A DNA stretch of 64,000 nt from CAYSPT01 sp964432985 (lineage in GTDB: Bacteria; Muiribacteriota; CAYSPT01), in NCBI GenBank assembly GCA_964432985.1, contig CAYSPT010000019.1, positions 1 through 64,000 of the forward strand, read 5' to 3'. The position numbers were made by a program, and so were the translations under genes. Below the pieces are notes generated by a model. It was not told the origin of the DNA, did not search any database, and saw only the letters and a list, made by a program, of their open reading frames with translations. Numbering within the stretch: the stretch's first letter is position 1; every line of letters begins with the position of its first letter. Shown here in pieces: positions 1-11,230 of the stretch.

Positions 1-249
1 GATGATCCGCCGATCTACTCGTTCTACTCTACCGGGCGAAACAGCAGCGGCAGTCACAGCGCCCTGTTCGGGGAACTGCTCAGCAACACTGCCGATGAGC
101 GGGGGGCGAATGTTTCTTTCTCCTCCACCGATACCCGGGCCGGGGAACAGGAAACCGGGATATATGATTTCGTCCAGACGAATGTTCTGGGTGGTTCTTC
201 CGGCGACGACGAGTCTGATGCCATGGGTGATGTCCTGAACGGTAATTAA
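1..249 (+). CDS. C-terminal fragment of an unidentified protein
   Basis: An open frame enters at the window edge and runs in frame 1 for 82 codons to a TAA at 247-249. The start lies outside the window, so the gene is partial. The peptide is hydrophilic and rich in Ser, Gly, Asp and Thr, with no membrane segment, and ends in an acidic Gly/Asp tail; this looks like the end of a secreted or surface protein. I recognise no family. Being just upstream of a secreted GH5-like gene and pseudopilin genes, it may belong to the same surface cluster. The overlapping frame-2 reading that begins with ATG at position 2 is rejected as a shadow because its composition is unlike a protein. Confidence 0.55.
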   Translation, partial: DDPPIYSFYSTGRNSSGSHSALFGELLSNTADERGANVSFSSTDTRAGEQETGIYDFVQTNVLGGSSGDDESDAMGDVLNGN

Positions 250-509
250 ATGCCGTCTCTTCCAGTGCGCATGTTTGCTGGTACTTATGATGTGCCCAAC
301 GACAAAACAACCGGGCCGAAAGTGTGCTTTACCAGGTCCGTTAAATAATGCTATGATAACTATATTCAGCGGATGGTTGCATAACTCATTTTTTACAGAA
401 CTGTTTTTGGGATGTATGGGTGTTTCAGGCTGTGTTGCCGGTTAACCCGGAAAGTGGATAATGGTTGCTGCTTTTTCCGGGCTGACCGGGGGAAAGGGAG
501 GTACCTGGT
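250..509. other. Intergenic region without a gene
   Basis: No convincing reading frame on either strand. AT-richer patches around 340-370 could carry a promoter for the downstream GH5-like gene, but I see no well-spaced -35/-10 pair. The purine-rich Shine-Dalgarno stretch at about 492-501 serves the TTG start at 510. Confidence 0.4.
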
Positions 510-2996
<2,487 letters not shown>

Positions 2997-3010
2997 GAGG
3001 AGAGGTCTTA

Positions 3011-3457
3011 ATCAAACTATTCCGGTCACAAGGCATCACCCTGGTCGAACTGCTCGTTGCCTCGGTTATTCTGGTGATGATCGTTACTCCTATCTGTATG
3101 CTCTTCTCCACCAGCAGCCGGACCATTGCCAACGCCCGCAGCCTGACCATCGCCACCAGCCTGGCCAACAGTTACCTGTCGGCGGTGAAGAAGATACCGG
3201 TATCCTCAGAGTTTGACTCCGTTAAAGATACGGATGCCCCGTCTCCGTATACTCCCGGAGAGCTGGGAGTGCCGGAATCCCCCACCGGTTTTACCAGGTC
3301 GATCCGTATGATGATGCTTGACAACCCCGGTGACGGGAAGGATTTCTTCCGGGTCTGCGTTACCGTGAAGTGGGAGGGCACCGACAAACAGAAAATCCGC
3401 AACTACTCCCTGGACACCCTGGTGGCCGGAGGCGGTGTGGCCGGAGGTGGATCATGA
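3011..3457 (+). CDS. Type IV prepilin-like protein with a non-canonical start
   Basis: About 148 residues. The N-terminus has the class III prepilin signature: a short basic leader ending in Gly, then I-T-L-V-E and a hydrophobic helix, as in minor pseudopilins of the PilV/PilW/GspI-J group. Those proteins are processed by PilD and assembled in the inner membrane. No ATG, GTG or TTG lies at the expected place. The AGGAGAGG at 2998-3005 sits 5 nt before an ATC codon at 3011; starting there gives a perfect leader (M-K-L-F-R-S-Q-G). The first standard ATG in frame (3074) would delete the leader and half the helix. The 3' end overlaps the next start by ATGA, so the two are translationally coupled. 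Either a rare ATC start or a base error explains the absence of a start. Confidence 0.75.
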   Translation: MKLFRSQGITLVELLVASVILVMIVTPICMLFSTSSRTIANARSLTIATSLANSYLSAVKKIPVSSEFDSVKDTDAPSPYTPGELGVPESPTGFTRSIRMMMLDNPGDGKDFFRVCVTVKWEGTDKQKIRNYSLDTLVAGGGVAGGGS

Positions 3458-5622
3458 ATAACCGGGGGTTCNNNNNNNNNNNNNNNNNNNNNNNNNNNNN
3501 NNNNNNNNNNNNNNNNNNNNNNNNNNNNNNNNNNNNNNNNNNNNNNNNNNNNNNNNNNNNNNNNNNNNNNNTGCCGCTGGTGCTGCTGGTTATCGTCATC
3601 ATCTCTCTGCTGGCCATCACCAGGTTGTACATCAGCAGCCAGCACATGGTCATGGTGTCCCACCTGGCGGACAAAGAAAGATCCTACTATCTGTCCATTG
3701 CCGCCCTGGAAGCGGGTAAGGATGTTCTGGATCAGGTGTTTATCTTTCTCAATGACAGCGATCCCGAAACCTACCCCAAGCGGGAAAAAGCTCCTGAAGA
3801 AATTGCTCCCGTGATCCGGGAACTGCTCGATGATGAAGGTTTTCCCCGGAAATCCGGCGCGCAGTTTAACCTTGAGTCCCCGCTGGTTGATGAGTTTATC
3901 GAGTCTATGGAGGACGATGATATACAGTCTCTCGATTTGTCTGTCACCCTCTATGAAGCCCGGCCGTTCCATGTAGAGGGCAGTCAGACAGACCAGGGAT
4001 TCCAGACATTCATGCGGATCGATCCGCGGGAAGCTACCTACACCATCTCGGTTATTTCAAAGGCAGTGTATCGCGAGACCCCTTCCACTACATGCCTGTT
4101 CACCGAGATGAAGTTGGTCAACATCACACCGCCCGTGTTGGGCAAGTTCGCAGTCATTTTAAAGCGCCCGGGGACCCTCCAGGTCAATTTCATCAAGGAT
4201 TCCCGCAGTGTCGAGACCATGCTGGGAGCTCCCTTTATCATCAAGAGCGGCTCCAGTTGCGGCTTCGACGAGACCATGACTGATGATGATGTCAGGGACC
4301 TGATCGACGCCCAGGGATGGATCTACCTGGGAGGGGACCAGGCGTGGGAGATGAACCTGTCCAAGGGCGGCGGGCGTCCCGACTACCAGGACCCCCTGCT
4401 CAAGACGTACAAAAGTTTCAACGAAATACCGCAGGAGCATGAACTGTCTTCGGAAAGCCAGGGGGGTGGCGAGGAAGAGGGGGAAGAAGGCCAATTCAGC
4501 TACTACGCTTTCCAGACCGGGCTGTACCAGGAGCTGCAGCAGGATGCCACCGGTAAACCTCTGGCATTGCTGGACGAGCGGGAAGCGGCCTTCTCATCTA
4601 TATTGAATCTCGCCGGCAGCGAGGAGGAGACCACGCCCACCATGGTGCTGGGCAAGGTCATCAGGAAGTGGGCGTGCATACAGGGGTTATACAATAATTA
4701 TACCGATAAAAAGGCTGTGTTCCCATACCTGGACGAGGCCACGTTCTATTCTAATGCGTGGCCGGGAAACTGGAGCCCCGAAAATATCGAGACCATCCGG
4801 AGCAACTTCGGAAGCGACGGGTACGACGGTGAAAACGGCTACACAAGCTTCATGTCATTTGTAGCGTCGCAACCCTACAATCACGGTAACCAGGAACTGA
4901 CCGACTACGAAGCCCCGGAGATCGAAACGGCCCTGGTGCACGAGCCGGCCTCGTTCCCACCGGGCACCGACCAGCCTCCGGTGCTGAAACGGATCAAGGT
5001 GGATCAGAATGACCAGCCCCTTCACACCCTGGCATACGGGAGCATGTACACCCTGCTGGACACCGATGAAAACATAGTGTTCAAAGGGGCCAGTCCCGGG
5101 GATATCGACTTTGCCGGGCATTTGGAGCCAAAGCACTCGTACGTCTTTCCCACCGCCGACGCCCTGTTCCGTTTCATGCAGCGGCGGACTGAAGCAACCT
5201 CGACACTGAGGGTGAGCGGAGTGGTGAAAGTGGCGTCCAACCTCACCCTGAGAGGCCAGATCCAGGTGCTCCCGGGGGGAGGAGGTATCATCCTGGTAGA
5301 GGGTAATATCGAGATCAGGGGCAGGATTACCGCTCCGGCCGACGATCCCCTCATCCTGGTGTCCATCTCGGGTAATATCCTGGTGGATACGCCGCAGCAG
5401 CTGGACTGTGCCCTGGTAGCCCTGAACGGTACGGTCCGTCTGCCGGAAAATTTTCACATCAATGGCTTGCTGGCGGCAGATCGGGTGATCGTTCCGCGGG
5501 GAAACAACAGTTCGAAACGTGAGCTGGTGTACAACCGCCAGCTCGATCCCACCAACACGGAAACCTACCGCCGGAATTACCGGCTGATGGTTAAGGAAGA
5601 GTGGAACCAGATAGTCAAGTAA
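3454..5622 (+). CDS. PilX-like pilus assembly protein, interrupted by an assembly gap
   Basis: The start ATG at 3454 overlaps the previous stop. After six codons there is a 100-N gap, then the frame resumes inside an N-terminal transmembrane helix (PLVLLVIVIISLLAI) followed by a long periplasmic region, as in PilX-type proteins. The gap length is nominal, so total length (722 codons as drawn) is uncertain and the frame match could be chance. The last 150 residues contain a Gly/Val/Ile-rich beta-helix-like segment (roughly 5190-5480) similar in layout to the end of the protein at 61959-63869, so the two are probably paralogous. A role in pseudopilus assembly or in presenting surface material is inferred. 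The last 13 codons are duplicated downstream as a 56-bp tandem repeat. Confidence 0.65.
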   Translation: MNNRGFXXXXXXXXXXXXXXXXXXXXXXXXXXXXXXXXXXPLVLLVIVIISLLAITRLYISSQHMVMVSHLADKERSYYLSIAALEAGKDVLDQVFIFLNDSDPETYPKREKAPEEIAPVIRELLDDEGFPRKSGAQFNLESPLVDEFIESMEDDDIQSLDLSVTLYEARPFHVEGSQTDQGFQTFMRIDPREATYTISVISKAVYRETPSTTCLFTEMKLVNITPPVLGKFAVILKRPGTLQVNFIKDSRSVETMLGAPFIIKSGSSCGFDETMTDDDVRDLIDAQGWIYLGGDQAWEMNLSKGGGRPDYQDPLLKTYKSFNEIPQEHELSSESQGGGEEEGEEGQFSYYAFQTGLYQELQQDATGKPLALLDEREAAFSSILNLAGSEEETTPTMVLGKVIRKWACIQGLYNNYTDKKAVFPYLDEATFYSNAWPGNWSPENIETIRSNFGSDGYDGENGYTSFMSFVASQPYNHGNQELTDYEAPEIETALVHEPASFPPGTDQPPVLKRIKVDQNDQPLHTLAYGSMYTLLDTDENIVFKGASPGDIDFAGHLEPKHSYVFPTADALFRFMQRRTEATSTLRVSGVVKVASNLTLRGQIQVLPGGGGIILVEGNIEIRGRITAPADDPLILVSISGNILVDTPQQLDCALVALNGTVRLPENFHINGLLAADRVIVPRGNNSSKRELVYNRQLDPTNTETYRRNYRLMVKEEWNQIVK
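3472..3571. other. Assembly gap (100 N)
   Basis: Exactly 100 Ns, a scaffold-gap placeholder of unknown true size, located just after the start codon of the PilX-like gene. Confidence 0.98.
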
Positions 5623-5806
5623 GATTGAGAAACACCATCCTGATGGTTAAGGAAGAGTGGAACCAGATAGTCAAGTAAGATTGAGAAACACCATCCTGAT
5701 GGTTAAGGAAGAGTGGAACCAGATAGTCAAGTAAGATTGAGAAACCTAAACCTGATGGTTAACCATCCTGATGGTTAAGGAAGAGTGGAACCAGATTGTC
5801 AAATAG
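5584..5806 (+). repeat. 56-bp tandem repeat of a gene end
   Basis: The 3' end of the PilX-like gene, its TAA stop and the following spacer recur at 5584, 5640 and 5696 with an exact 56-bp period. A fourth, truncated copy starts at 5752 and a fifth at 5768, diverging slightly at its end. Each junction carries CCATCCTGATGG, an inverted repeat, and 5754-5767 is a perfect 14-bp palindrome. The fifth copy supplies the sequence in which the next gene starts. Copies are almost identical, suggesting recent expansion by slippage. Confidence 0.95.
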
Positions 5807-6245
5807 GAAAGACAAACAACAGCGCCGTGCGGGTATACCGTCTGGGCCGAGAAACGCAGGCGGTTACACGCTGGTGGAGATGCTGGTGGTAGCTGCCATA
5901 GTCGTTACCGTCATGGCAGTGGTGGTGTTTTTCATGATGAGTGCCAAGCGCAGCGGCCAGCGGGATGAGCGCCAGGAGGAGTACTGGCGGCAGTTGGCAC
6001 TGCTGCAGGCGGTGCTTAAAAAAGATCTTAGAAACGCGGTAGTCCTTGAGGGTGAAGAGGGCAATTACCGTATCAAGACCGCCTCCATGGATACGGATGG
6101 ACGGCTGAAACTGCGTGAAGTCACGTATACTGTCAAAGACAGTGAAGGCACGGTGGAGCGGATAGATGAGACGGGAGCCAAACGATATGAGTTCAAAGAG
6201 TATCTCGAAGACAGGCAGTTCATCTTCAAGCTCGAACAACATTAG
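5796..6245 (+). CDS. Type IV prepilin-like protein
   Basis: 149 residues from TTG at 5796. A basic leader of about 23 residues ends in Gly-Gly, followed by Y-T-L-V-E-M-L-V and a long hydrophobic helix, the prepilin peptidase recognition pattern; the remainder is a charged periplasmic domain. It resembles minor pseudopilins (PilW/GspJ-like), inserted in the inner membrane and cut by PilD. The start lies inside the last copy of the 56-bp repeat, with AAGGAAG about 12 nt upstream, so the exact start is uncertain; an ATG near the leader is absent. The 3' end overlaps the next frame substantially. Other pseudopilin genes flank it, suggesting one transcription unit from about 3011 to 7577. Confidence 0.75.
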   Translation: MSNRKDKQQRRAGIPSGPRNAGGYTLVEMLVVAAIVVTVMAVVVFFMMSAKRSGQRDERQEEYWRQLALLQAVLKKDLRNAVVLEGEEGNYRIKTASMDTDGRLKLREVTYTVKDSEGTVERIDETGAKRYEFKEYLEDRQFIFKLEQH

Positions 6246-7011
6246 CCCGGTCGTAAACATTAGCCCGGTCGCAATCATTAGCTTACTCGCAATCATTAGC
6301 TTACTCGCTATCATTGTTCTGGACCTCTTTCTGCTGGCCGGGCCGGTCATGGCGGATGTATCTTTTGAAATCGGTGTGGAGGGTAACACCGTGGAGGAAA
6401 ACGCTGAAACTCCCAACATCGAGCAGGCTGACACCGGGGAGGTATCCTGGTCGGAGCAGACGGCACCCATGGAACTGGACTCCGTTCCAGTTGAGGTGCA
6501 AGACCTGGACGCGCCGACGCTTACCGATTTCATGAACGGGTACATGCATCTTCTCCGCAGCCCTCTCAACATGGGGCGGGGAATCGATGTTCCCCCTGAT
6601 ACCGTTGAGCAGGCGCTTGCCCCTCCCGCGGCGGGCATCGGAGGAACGCCCACGGCTTCGGAAACCTATGTCGCCAAGCGCGATGGTCCCGTAGCACTGC
6701 AGGTTTTCCTGAGTACTTACAACCCGGCCAAATACGCAGTTCGTGTCTACCGGCCCGACGGCAGCGAGCTTCTGTTTAACGGAAAACCCTTTTTGATCTG
6801 GGAGCGGCCGGATGACAAGTCGTACAATCCCCTGTATTTTAAGGGCAGGGAAGTTCCCAATTCCATGGTACGGGTCGCCCGCGGTGATTTTTCGCCAGCC
6901 AGGGGTCTCAGGTATGTGGACCGGATAAGACGCGGTTTCAAGGTGGTACTGGAAACATATGGAGACGTGGAGAGCGGAAGTTATCTCAAGGTGGACAGTC
7001 CCGCTTTTTAG
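6166..7011 (+). CDS. Exported protein of the pseudopilin cluster, unknown function
   Basis: 281 residues if started at ATG 6166; ATG 6187 (GGGAG 9 nt upstream) is equally plausible and shortens the overlap with the previous gene to 59 nt. The N-terminus holds a Ser-rich stretch, then a hydrophobic signal whose core is built from four copies of an 18-bp DNA repeat (ISPV and ISLLA units), ending in a signal-peptidase-like P-V-M-A. The mature part is acidic, then mixed alpha/beta with no family I recognise. Its position between two prepilin genes suggests a periplasmic accessory factor of that apparatus. The overlap and the repeat-built signal peptide suggest recent remodelling of this end of the gene. 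Confidence 0.6.
   Translation: MRREPNDMSSKSISKTGSSSSSSNNISPVVNISPVAIISLLAIISLLAIIVLDLFLLAGPVMADVSFEIGVEGNTVEENAETPNIEQADTGEVSWSEQTAPMELDSVPVEVQDLDAPTLTDFMNGYMHLLRSPLNMGRGIDVPPDTVEQALAPPAAGIGGTPTASETYVAKRDGPVALQVFLSTYNPAKYAVRVYRPDGSELLFNGKPFLIWERPDDKSYNPLYFKGREVPNSMVRVARGDFSPARGLRYVDRIRRGFKVVLETYGDVESGSYLKVDSPAF
6238..6315 (+). repeat. 18-bp tandem repeat in a signal peptide
   Basis: Four consecutive 18-bp units start at 6238, 6256, 6274 and 6292, in two sequence pairs, with a partial fifth. The array spans the stop codon of the upstream prepilin gene (6243-6245) and encodes the hydrophobic core of the next protein's signal peptide. Confidence 0.9.
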
Positions 7012-7052
7012 GATGCAGGTCAAAAAGCGATACGCGGAGGCCAGATGACCGG

Positions 7053-7577
7053 GTGAGATACCAGAGTTCAAAATGGACAGCTGCTCGCGGCTTCACATTC
7101 ATCGAAACGCTGGTGGTAGCCGCTGTGCTGCTGGTGGCCGTTGCGGCCGCGATGTTTGCCTGGTCGCATTTTTCCCGGCGGGCTGTCAGGGAAGAGTTGC
7201 AGGTCAGGTTTAACCGGGAATCGGACAGCCTGGTTTCACATCTAAAAAAGGATATTCGAAGCTCCAGCAGCGCCGCCATTCTCGATGGCGGACTGGCTCT
7301 TGAAGTGAATGCCATCGATTCTACCGGAGTGCCTGTTCCTACTACCGTTACCTACCGCCGTGAAGGAAACTGCCTGGTTCGAAGCTCCGGCGGTGAAAAA
7401 CGTGACATGATAGATTTTGCTTCGGCGGTGTCGGCCGGTTTCACAATTGATTTCAAATTGGAACCGGTTTCGAGTTCCGCGCTGCACCTGGGTATTCGTG
7501 TGAAGACCGAAAGCGGTAAGACAATCTTCGAGCGGGAAGAGCAGCTTTCTCCGGACCGGATCAATGATGAACCGTAG
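7053..7577 (+). CDS. Type IV prepilin-like (pseudopilin) protein
   Basis: 174 residues from GTG at 7053, with GGAGG at 7036-7040 upstream. The leader ends A-A-R-G, followed by F-T-F-I-E-T-L-V-V and a strongly hydrophobic helix of about 20 residues, the standard N-methylated prepilin pattern. The C-terminal part is a small soluble domain of the size seen in GspH/GspJ or PilW-like pseudopilins. It closes the first pseudopilin cluster; the next gene (a permease) starts 17 nt after its stop and may be co-transcribed, though it is functionally unrelated. Confidence 0.75.
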   Translation: MRYQSSKWTAARGFTFIETLVVAAVLLVAVAAAMFAWSHFSRRAVREELQVRFNRESDSLVSHLKKDIRSSSSAAILDGGLALEVNAIDSTGVPVPTTVTYRREGNCLVRSSGGEKRDMIDFASAVSAGFTIDFKLEPVSSSALHLGIRVKTESGKTIFEREEQLSPDRINDEP

Positions 7578-7594
7578 TGCTATTGGAACACTGA

Positions 7595-8482
7595 ATGGCT
7601 GTAAAACTGGTTCCCCTGTTGTGTTTTATCGGCCTGGGATACGTTCTGAAAGGCCGCTTGTTGGATGATGACGACGGCCGAAAATTCCTGGCGCTGGTTT
7701 TCTATATAACACTGCCGGCTCTGCTGGTGGTTTCCATCCCCCGGGTCAAGCTGGCCTGGTCAATGGTGAAAATGCCGCTCATCGCCATGGTCATAATCCT
7801 TGTTTCCTGGCCGTTGGCCCATCTGGCGGGGAAAGCCATGAAATTGCCCCGCCCGACCTTCGGAACCTTCCTGGCTGGTTCCATGATCATCAACACCGCT
7901 TTTATACTGCCCTTTGTAGTGGCTGCCTACGGTGATGACGGCCTGGCCCGGGCGGCCTCGTTTGATTTCGGAAACGGTCTGGTTGTCCTGACACTGGTCT
8001 ACGGCCTGACCTGCAAGTACGGCGGCGACGGCAGCGCAAAGAAGCATCTGCTCAGAAAATTGGCGCTGGCGCCCCCCTTGTGGGCCCTGATGATCGGATT
8101 CACGTTGAACGGGGCGGGGATACAGGTACCGGTGGTGCTGGCGGGATGCCTGGAGATGGTGGGCGGCCTGACGGTCCCCTTGCTCATGCTTTCTGTAGGC
8201 CTGTTTTTCACGGTCAAGATAAAAAGGGCGGCTCCCGTGCTTTGGGCCATTGTGATCCGTATGGCGGCTGGGTTTCTTCTCGGCTATATCCTGGTCATCG
8301 TCTTTAAGTTGCAGGGTCTTGACCGCGCAGTGGTGCTACTGGAATCGGCTTCGCCGGTGGGATACAGCACGCTCACATTTTCTTCGTTGGAGAACTGTGA
8401 TACTGATCTGGCCGCCGCCATGGTTTCCTGCTCCATCCCCATTGGCATCATCACCGCCTCACTCCTGGTCATGTTTCTATAA
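7595..8482 (+). CDS. AEC-family permease
   Basis: 295 residues with about ten hydrophobic segments, the length and layout of auxin efflux carrier (AEC) family transporters, inner-membrane carriers for small organic acids and related solutes in bacteria. Supporting features are the N-terminal L-C-F-I-G-L-G-Y segment, the charged loop D-D-D-D-G-R before the second helix, and a Pro/Gly-rich helix near the middle (F-Y-I-T-L-P-A-L-L), which is characteristic of this family. Substrate cannot be predicted. ATG at 7595 follows the upstream prepilin stop by 17 nt. The next gene begins 73 nt downstream. Confidence 0.85.
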   Translation: MAVKLVPLLCFIGLGYVLKGRLLDDDDGRKFLALVFYITLPALLVVSIPRVKLAWSMVKMPLIAMVIILVSWPLAHLAGKAMKLPRPTFGTFLAGSMIINTAFILPFVVAAYGDDGLARAASFDFGNGLVVLTLVYGLTCKYGGDGSAKKHLLRKLALAPPLWALMIGFTLNGAGIQVPVVLAGCLEMVGGLTVPLLMLSVGLFFTVKIKRAAPVLWAIVIRMAAGFLLGYILVIVFKLQGLDRAVVLLESASPVGYSTLTFSSLENCDTDLAAAMVSCSIPIGIITASLLVMFL

Positions 8483-8555
8483 TGTGGTAAAGTAAGGTGC
8501 ATATTAAAAAGAAATTTTGTATACTGATCAGGACATTATTCAGGGAGGGTTAAAG

Positions 8556-11198
8556 GTGAGCGAAACCGAACTGTTGACCATTGAGCAGGTCAAAGGATTT
8601 CTGCAGCAGGGGTCCCAGGTGCAACGGAAAATCGCGGTAACCTGGCTCAGGGAGCAAGATACGAAGGAAGCGGTCGATCTGCTTCTTCAAACCTTCACCG
8701 ACGTTTACTGGCTGGTCAGAAGAGTGGCTTGCGATGCTGTCACCGATCTAGGGGAGAAATATCGGGACCAGGTAGTTGCGGCGCTGGACGATCCCAACCG
8801 CGATCTGAATTACTGGAGCATCCAGGTTTTGACCCGCTGGGCCGGAGACAATCACAAAATCCTCGTGAAAGCCCTGGAACATCCATCCGATGAAGTCAAG
8901 TCATACGCCATCAGAGCCCTGAGGAATTTCAGCAGCAAGGATGTTATCCTGAGCTTGATTGCCGTGCTCTCCCACACCAACTGGCATCTGAGACGGCTGG
9001 CGGCCGAGTCCCTGGAGTACATAGGGCAGCCCACCGTCAAGCATCTGAAGGAAGCTTTTAAAAAGCACCTCTCCGACAAGAAAGGCGAAGATATCAGCTA
9101 CTGGACGTGCAAGATCCTCAGTAAACTGCTGGAGAAAGAGAACCATTCCTTCCTGAAAAAGCTGCTGTCGTCCCCCTTCGAGAACCTTCGGTACCACGCT
9201 GTGGGGGCGCTGGGAGACGTTTCCGGCACCAAACCCATCCCGGCACTCATCAAGACGTTCAACGACAAATCATGGGTGGTCAGGGCCAAGGCCTCGGAGG
9301 TCCTGCAGGCACGGGGAAAGGAAGCCGTCCCCTTTCTGAAAAAGGCTTTCATGAAAGGCAACAGCGACATAAAGTACTGGAGCATCAAACTCATTGCCAA
9401 AATCATGAAAACGAAGACCATCCCGGTTCTGGAAGACCTCATCAAAACGACTCCCGGAGAGGTTGACTTCTACGCCGTCACCGCTTTGGGAGAGATCAAC
9501 GACGAAGCGGCCATCGACCCTCTGATCGAGTGCTTCAAATCGAGCTCCTGGCTTATCAGGCAGACCGCTGCCGAGCAGTTGATGAAAATGGGGAACCGCC
9601 CCATAGACAAGCTCGTCACGGCGCTGGATGACGATCATGAAGACGTGCAGTTCTTTGCCATCCAGGTGCTGGCGCATATCGGAGGCCGCGGAATTCCGGT
9701 CCTCAAGAAACGCCTGATAGAAGGGGCGCCGAAAACCAAGCTGGCAATCATCAACTCGTTCAGCAAGCACGGGTGTCACGGGGTAGAAAACGCAATCATC
9801 GCCGCCCTGGGGGACAGCTCATGGAAGGTTCGCCGCCAGGCGGCCTTCGCCCTGGAAGAAGTGGGACCGGGCATAATCGAAGAACTCATCGAGGTGTTCG
9901 ACGAGTGGCACGAGGACAAGAACTACTGGACGGTGCAGGTAATGAAAGCCCTGTTCCCCGGAATATTACCAAAGATGGAGTCCCTGCTTTCGTGCCAGGA
10001 TGAATACCGGGTCTGGCAGGTAACCTGCGGCTATATCATGCTGGCCCGGGAGTTGGAGGGCGAAGACCGTGACCTGCTGTTTGACAGCTTTACCAAATCA
10101 GCTCCCCGGGAGGTGGCCTCTCTCCTTATCGATTTCTTCAGGCACTTTAAGAAAGAGTACTGCAAGTTCATCGTGGAGCTCCTGGAGAAAATCTCCACTC
10201 CGATGGACCGTATCAATCGTCTTCAGGTGTACCTGGGATCGGACAACTACAATATCCGGTATTTTGCCGTGCTGCTCATGCTCAGGACCAACGATCCATT
10301 GGGCGTGGACCTGATAGTCCAGACGATGGAATCGTCCGCACACGGTGAAAAAGTAGCCCTGGTTATCGAGGCTCTGAGAGGCCAACTGGACAAGTACCCT
10401 CACGCCAGTGCGCTGCTTGGCAAAGCGGAAGTGGTAGCCGATATTCCGTTGGAGGACAAGGTGGAGAAGGTTCTCAAAACGGAAAACATACAGACTGTCG
10501 AATCCATGCTGGCCCTGGTGGATATCGAAAAATCAGACACCCGGATGACTCTGGCGGAGTCTATTTCCCGGGCGTCCTCGGCGGAAATTCTGATACCGTA
10601 CTTGAAATACCTGAAAAAAATCGACTGGGATTACCAGGAAGATATCCTCAACGAGCTCAATAAGCGGAAATCGGACACCTTTCTGTCGGCCCTGGCCCAG
10701 TGTCTTCCCCTGGTGCAGGAGGACCTTCTCAAATTCATCCACAGCCTTCTGGAAATGTTTACCATCACAGAGCAGCGCCTCCAGTTCCTGCGCCCGCTTC
10801 TGCAACACGTCGAGCTTGATTTCCGTTACTCAATCATCGATTACTTTTACGGATTGGACCAGGAAGATGCTCGTGAAATCCTGCTGGACGAGGTTGTCAG
10901 GGAGAAGGATGAATCGGGCACAGTTCACACCTTCGATTACCTGAGCCGGAAGTTGTTTCACAAGAATTATGTCACCCGGAACAAAGCCATGGAGTTTCTC
11001 GAGTCCCTGGGGCCGCTGGCGGTGGAGTTCCTGGTGGACATAATGGCCCAGAAGAAGTTTACTCCCATCGAAATCATGTCTTTCGAGAACCTGATACACA
11101 AGCTCGGAGAGGAAGCACGGGGGGTACTGGAAAAGCTCGTCGAATCCGATAATGGAAAGATAGCCAGGCAGGCCAACCGTATGCTGTCATCACTGTAA
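8556..11198 (+). CDS. Large HEAT-repeat protein
   Basis: 880 residues, soluble, no signal peptide or membrane helix. GTG at 8556 is chosen because AGGGAGGG lies 6-7 nt upstream; the longer TTG at 8517 has no ribosome site. The first half is made of PBS-lyase/HEAT-type helical repeats grouped into super-modules of about 93 residues. Each module has a Trp-x-x-Arg-Arg helix (near W52, W143, W240 and W332), then a Y-W-S-I-Q-V-L-like helix, then a Y-A-x-x-A-L helix. The second half is more divergent but still all-helical. Such solenoids are protein-binding scaffolds. It is the first gene of a run of five that includes a second HEAT protein, suggesting a shared complex; the partner is unknown. Confidence 0.85.
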   Translation: MSETELLTIEQVKGFLQQGSQVQRKIAVTWLREQDTKEAVDLLLQTFTDVYWLVRRVACDAVTDLGEKYRDQVVAALDDPNRDLNYWSIQVLTRWAGDNHKILVKALEHPSDEVKSYAIRALRNFSSKDVILSLIAVLSHTNWHLRRLAAESLEYIGQPTVKHLKEAFKKHLSDKKGEDISYWTCKILSKLLEKENHSFLKKLLSSPFENLRYHAVGALGDVSGTKPIPALIKTFNDKSWVVRAKASEVLQARGKEAVPFLKKAFMKGNSDIKYWSIKLIAKIMKTKTIPVLEDLIKTTPGEVDFYAVTALGEINDEAAIDPLIECFKSSSWLIRQTAAEQLMKMGNRPIDKLVTALDDDHEDVQFFAIQVLAHIGGRGIPVLKKRLIEGAPKTKLAIINSFSKHGCHGVENAIIAALGDSSWKVRRQAAFALEEVGPGIIEELIEVFDEWHEDKNYWTVQVMKALFPGILPKMESLLSCQDEYRVWQVTCGYIMLARELEGEDRDLLFDSFTKSAPREVASLLIDFFRHFKKEYCKFIVELLEKISTPMDRINRLQVYLGSDNYNIRYFAVLLMLRTNDPLGVDLIVQTMESSAHGEKVALVIEALRGQLDKYPHASALLGKAEVVADIPLEDKVEKVLKTENIQTVESMLALVDIEKSDTRMTLAESISRASSAEILIPYLKYLKKIDWDYQEDILNELNKRKSDTFLSALAQCLPLVQEDLLKFIHSLLEMFTITEQRLQFLRPLLQHVELDFRYSIIDYFYGLDQEDAREILLDEVVREKDESGTVHTFDYLSRKLFHKNYVTRNKAMEFLESLGPLAVEFLVDIMAQKKFTPIEIMSFENLIHKLGEEARGVLEKLVESDNGKIARQANRMLSSL

Positions 11199-11222
11199 AC
11201 GTACTGTAAACGTACTGTAAGC
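11192..11222 (+). repeat. 11-bp tandem repeat over a stop codon
   Basis: The unit ACTGTAAACGT begins at 11192 and 11203, with a shortened third copy at 11214. Each copy contains TAA; the first is the stop of the HEAT-repeat gene. The third runs into the leader of the next gene, whose ATG is at 11231. Confidence 0.9.
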
Positions 11223-11230
11223 GGAAGCCC

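Noticed and set aside
8517..8556. TTG at 8517 as start of the HEAT-repeat gene
   Set aside because: The GTG at 8556 has a strong ribosome site directly upstream; the TTG has none.
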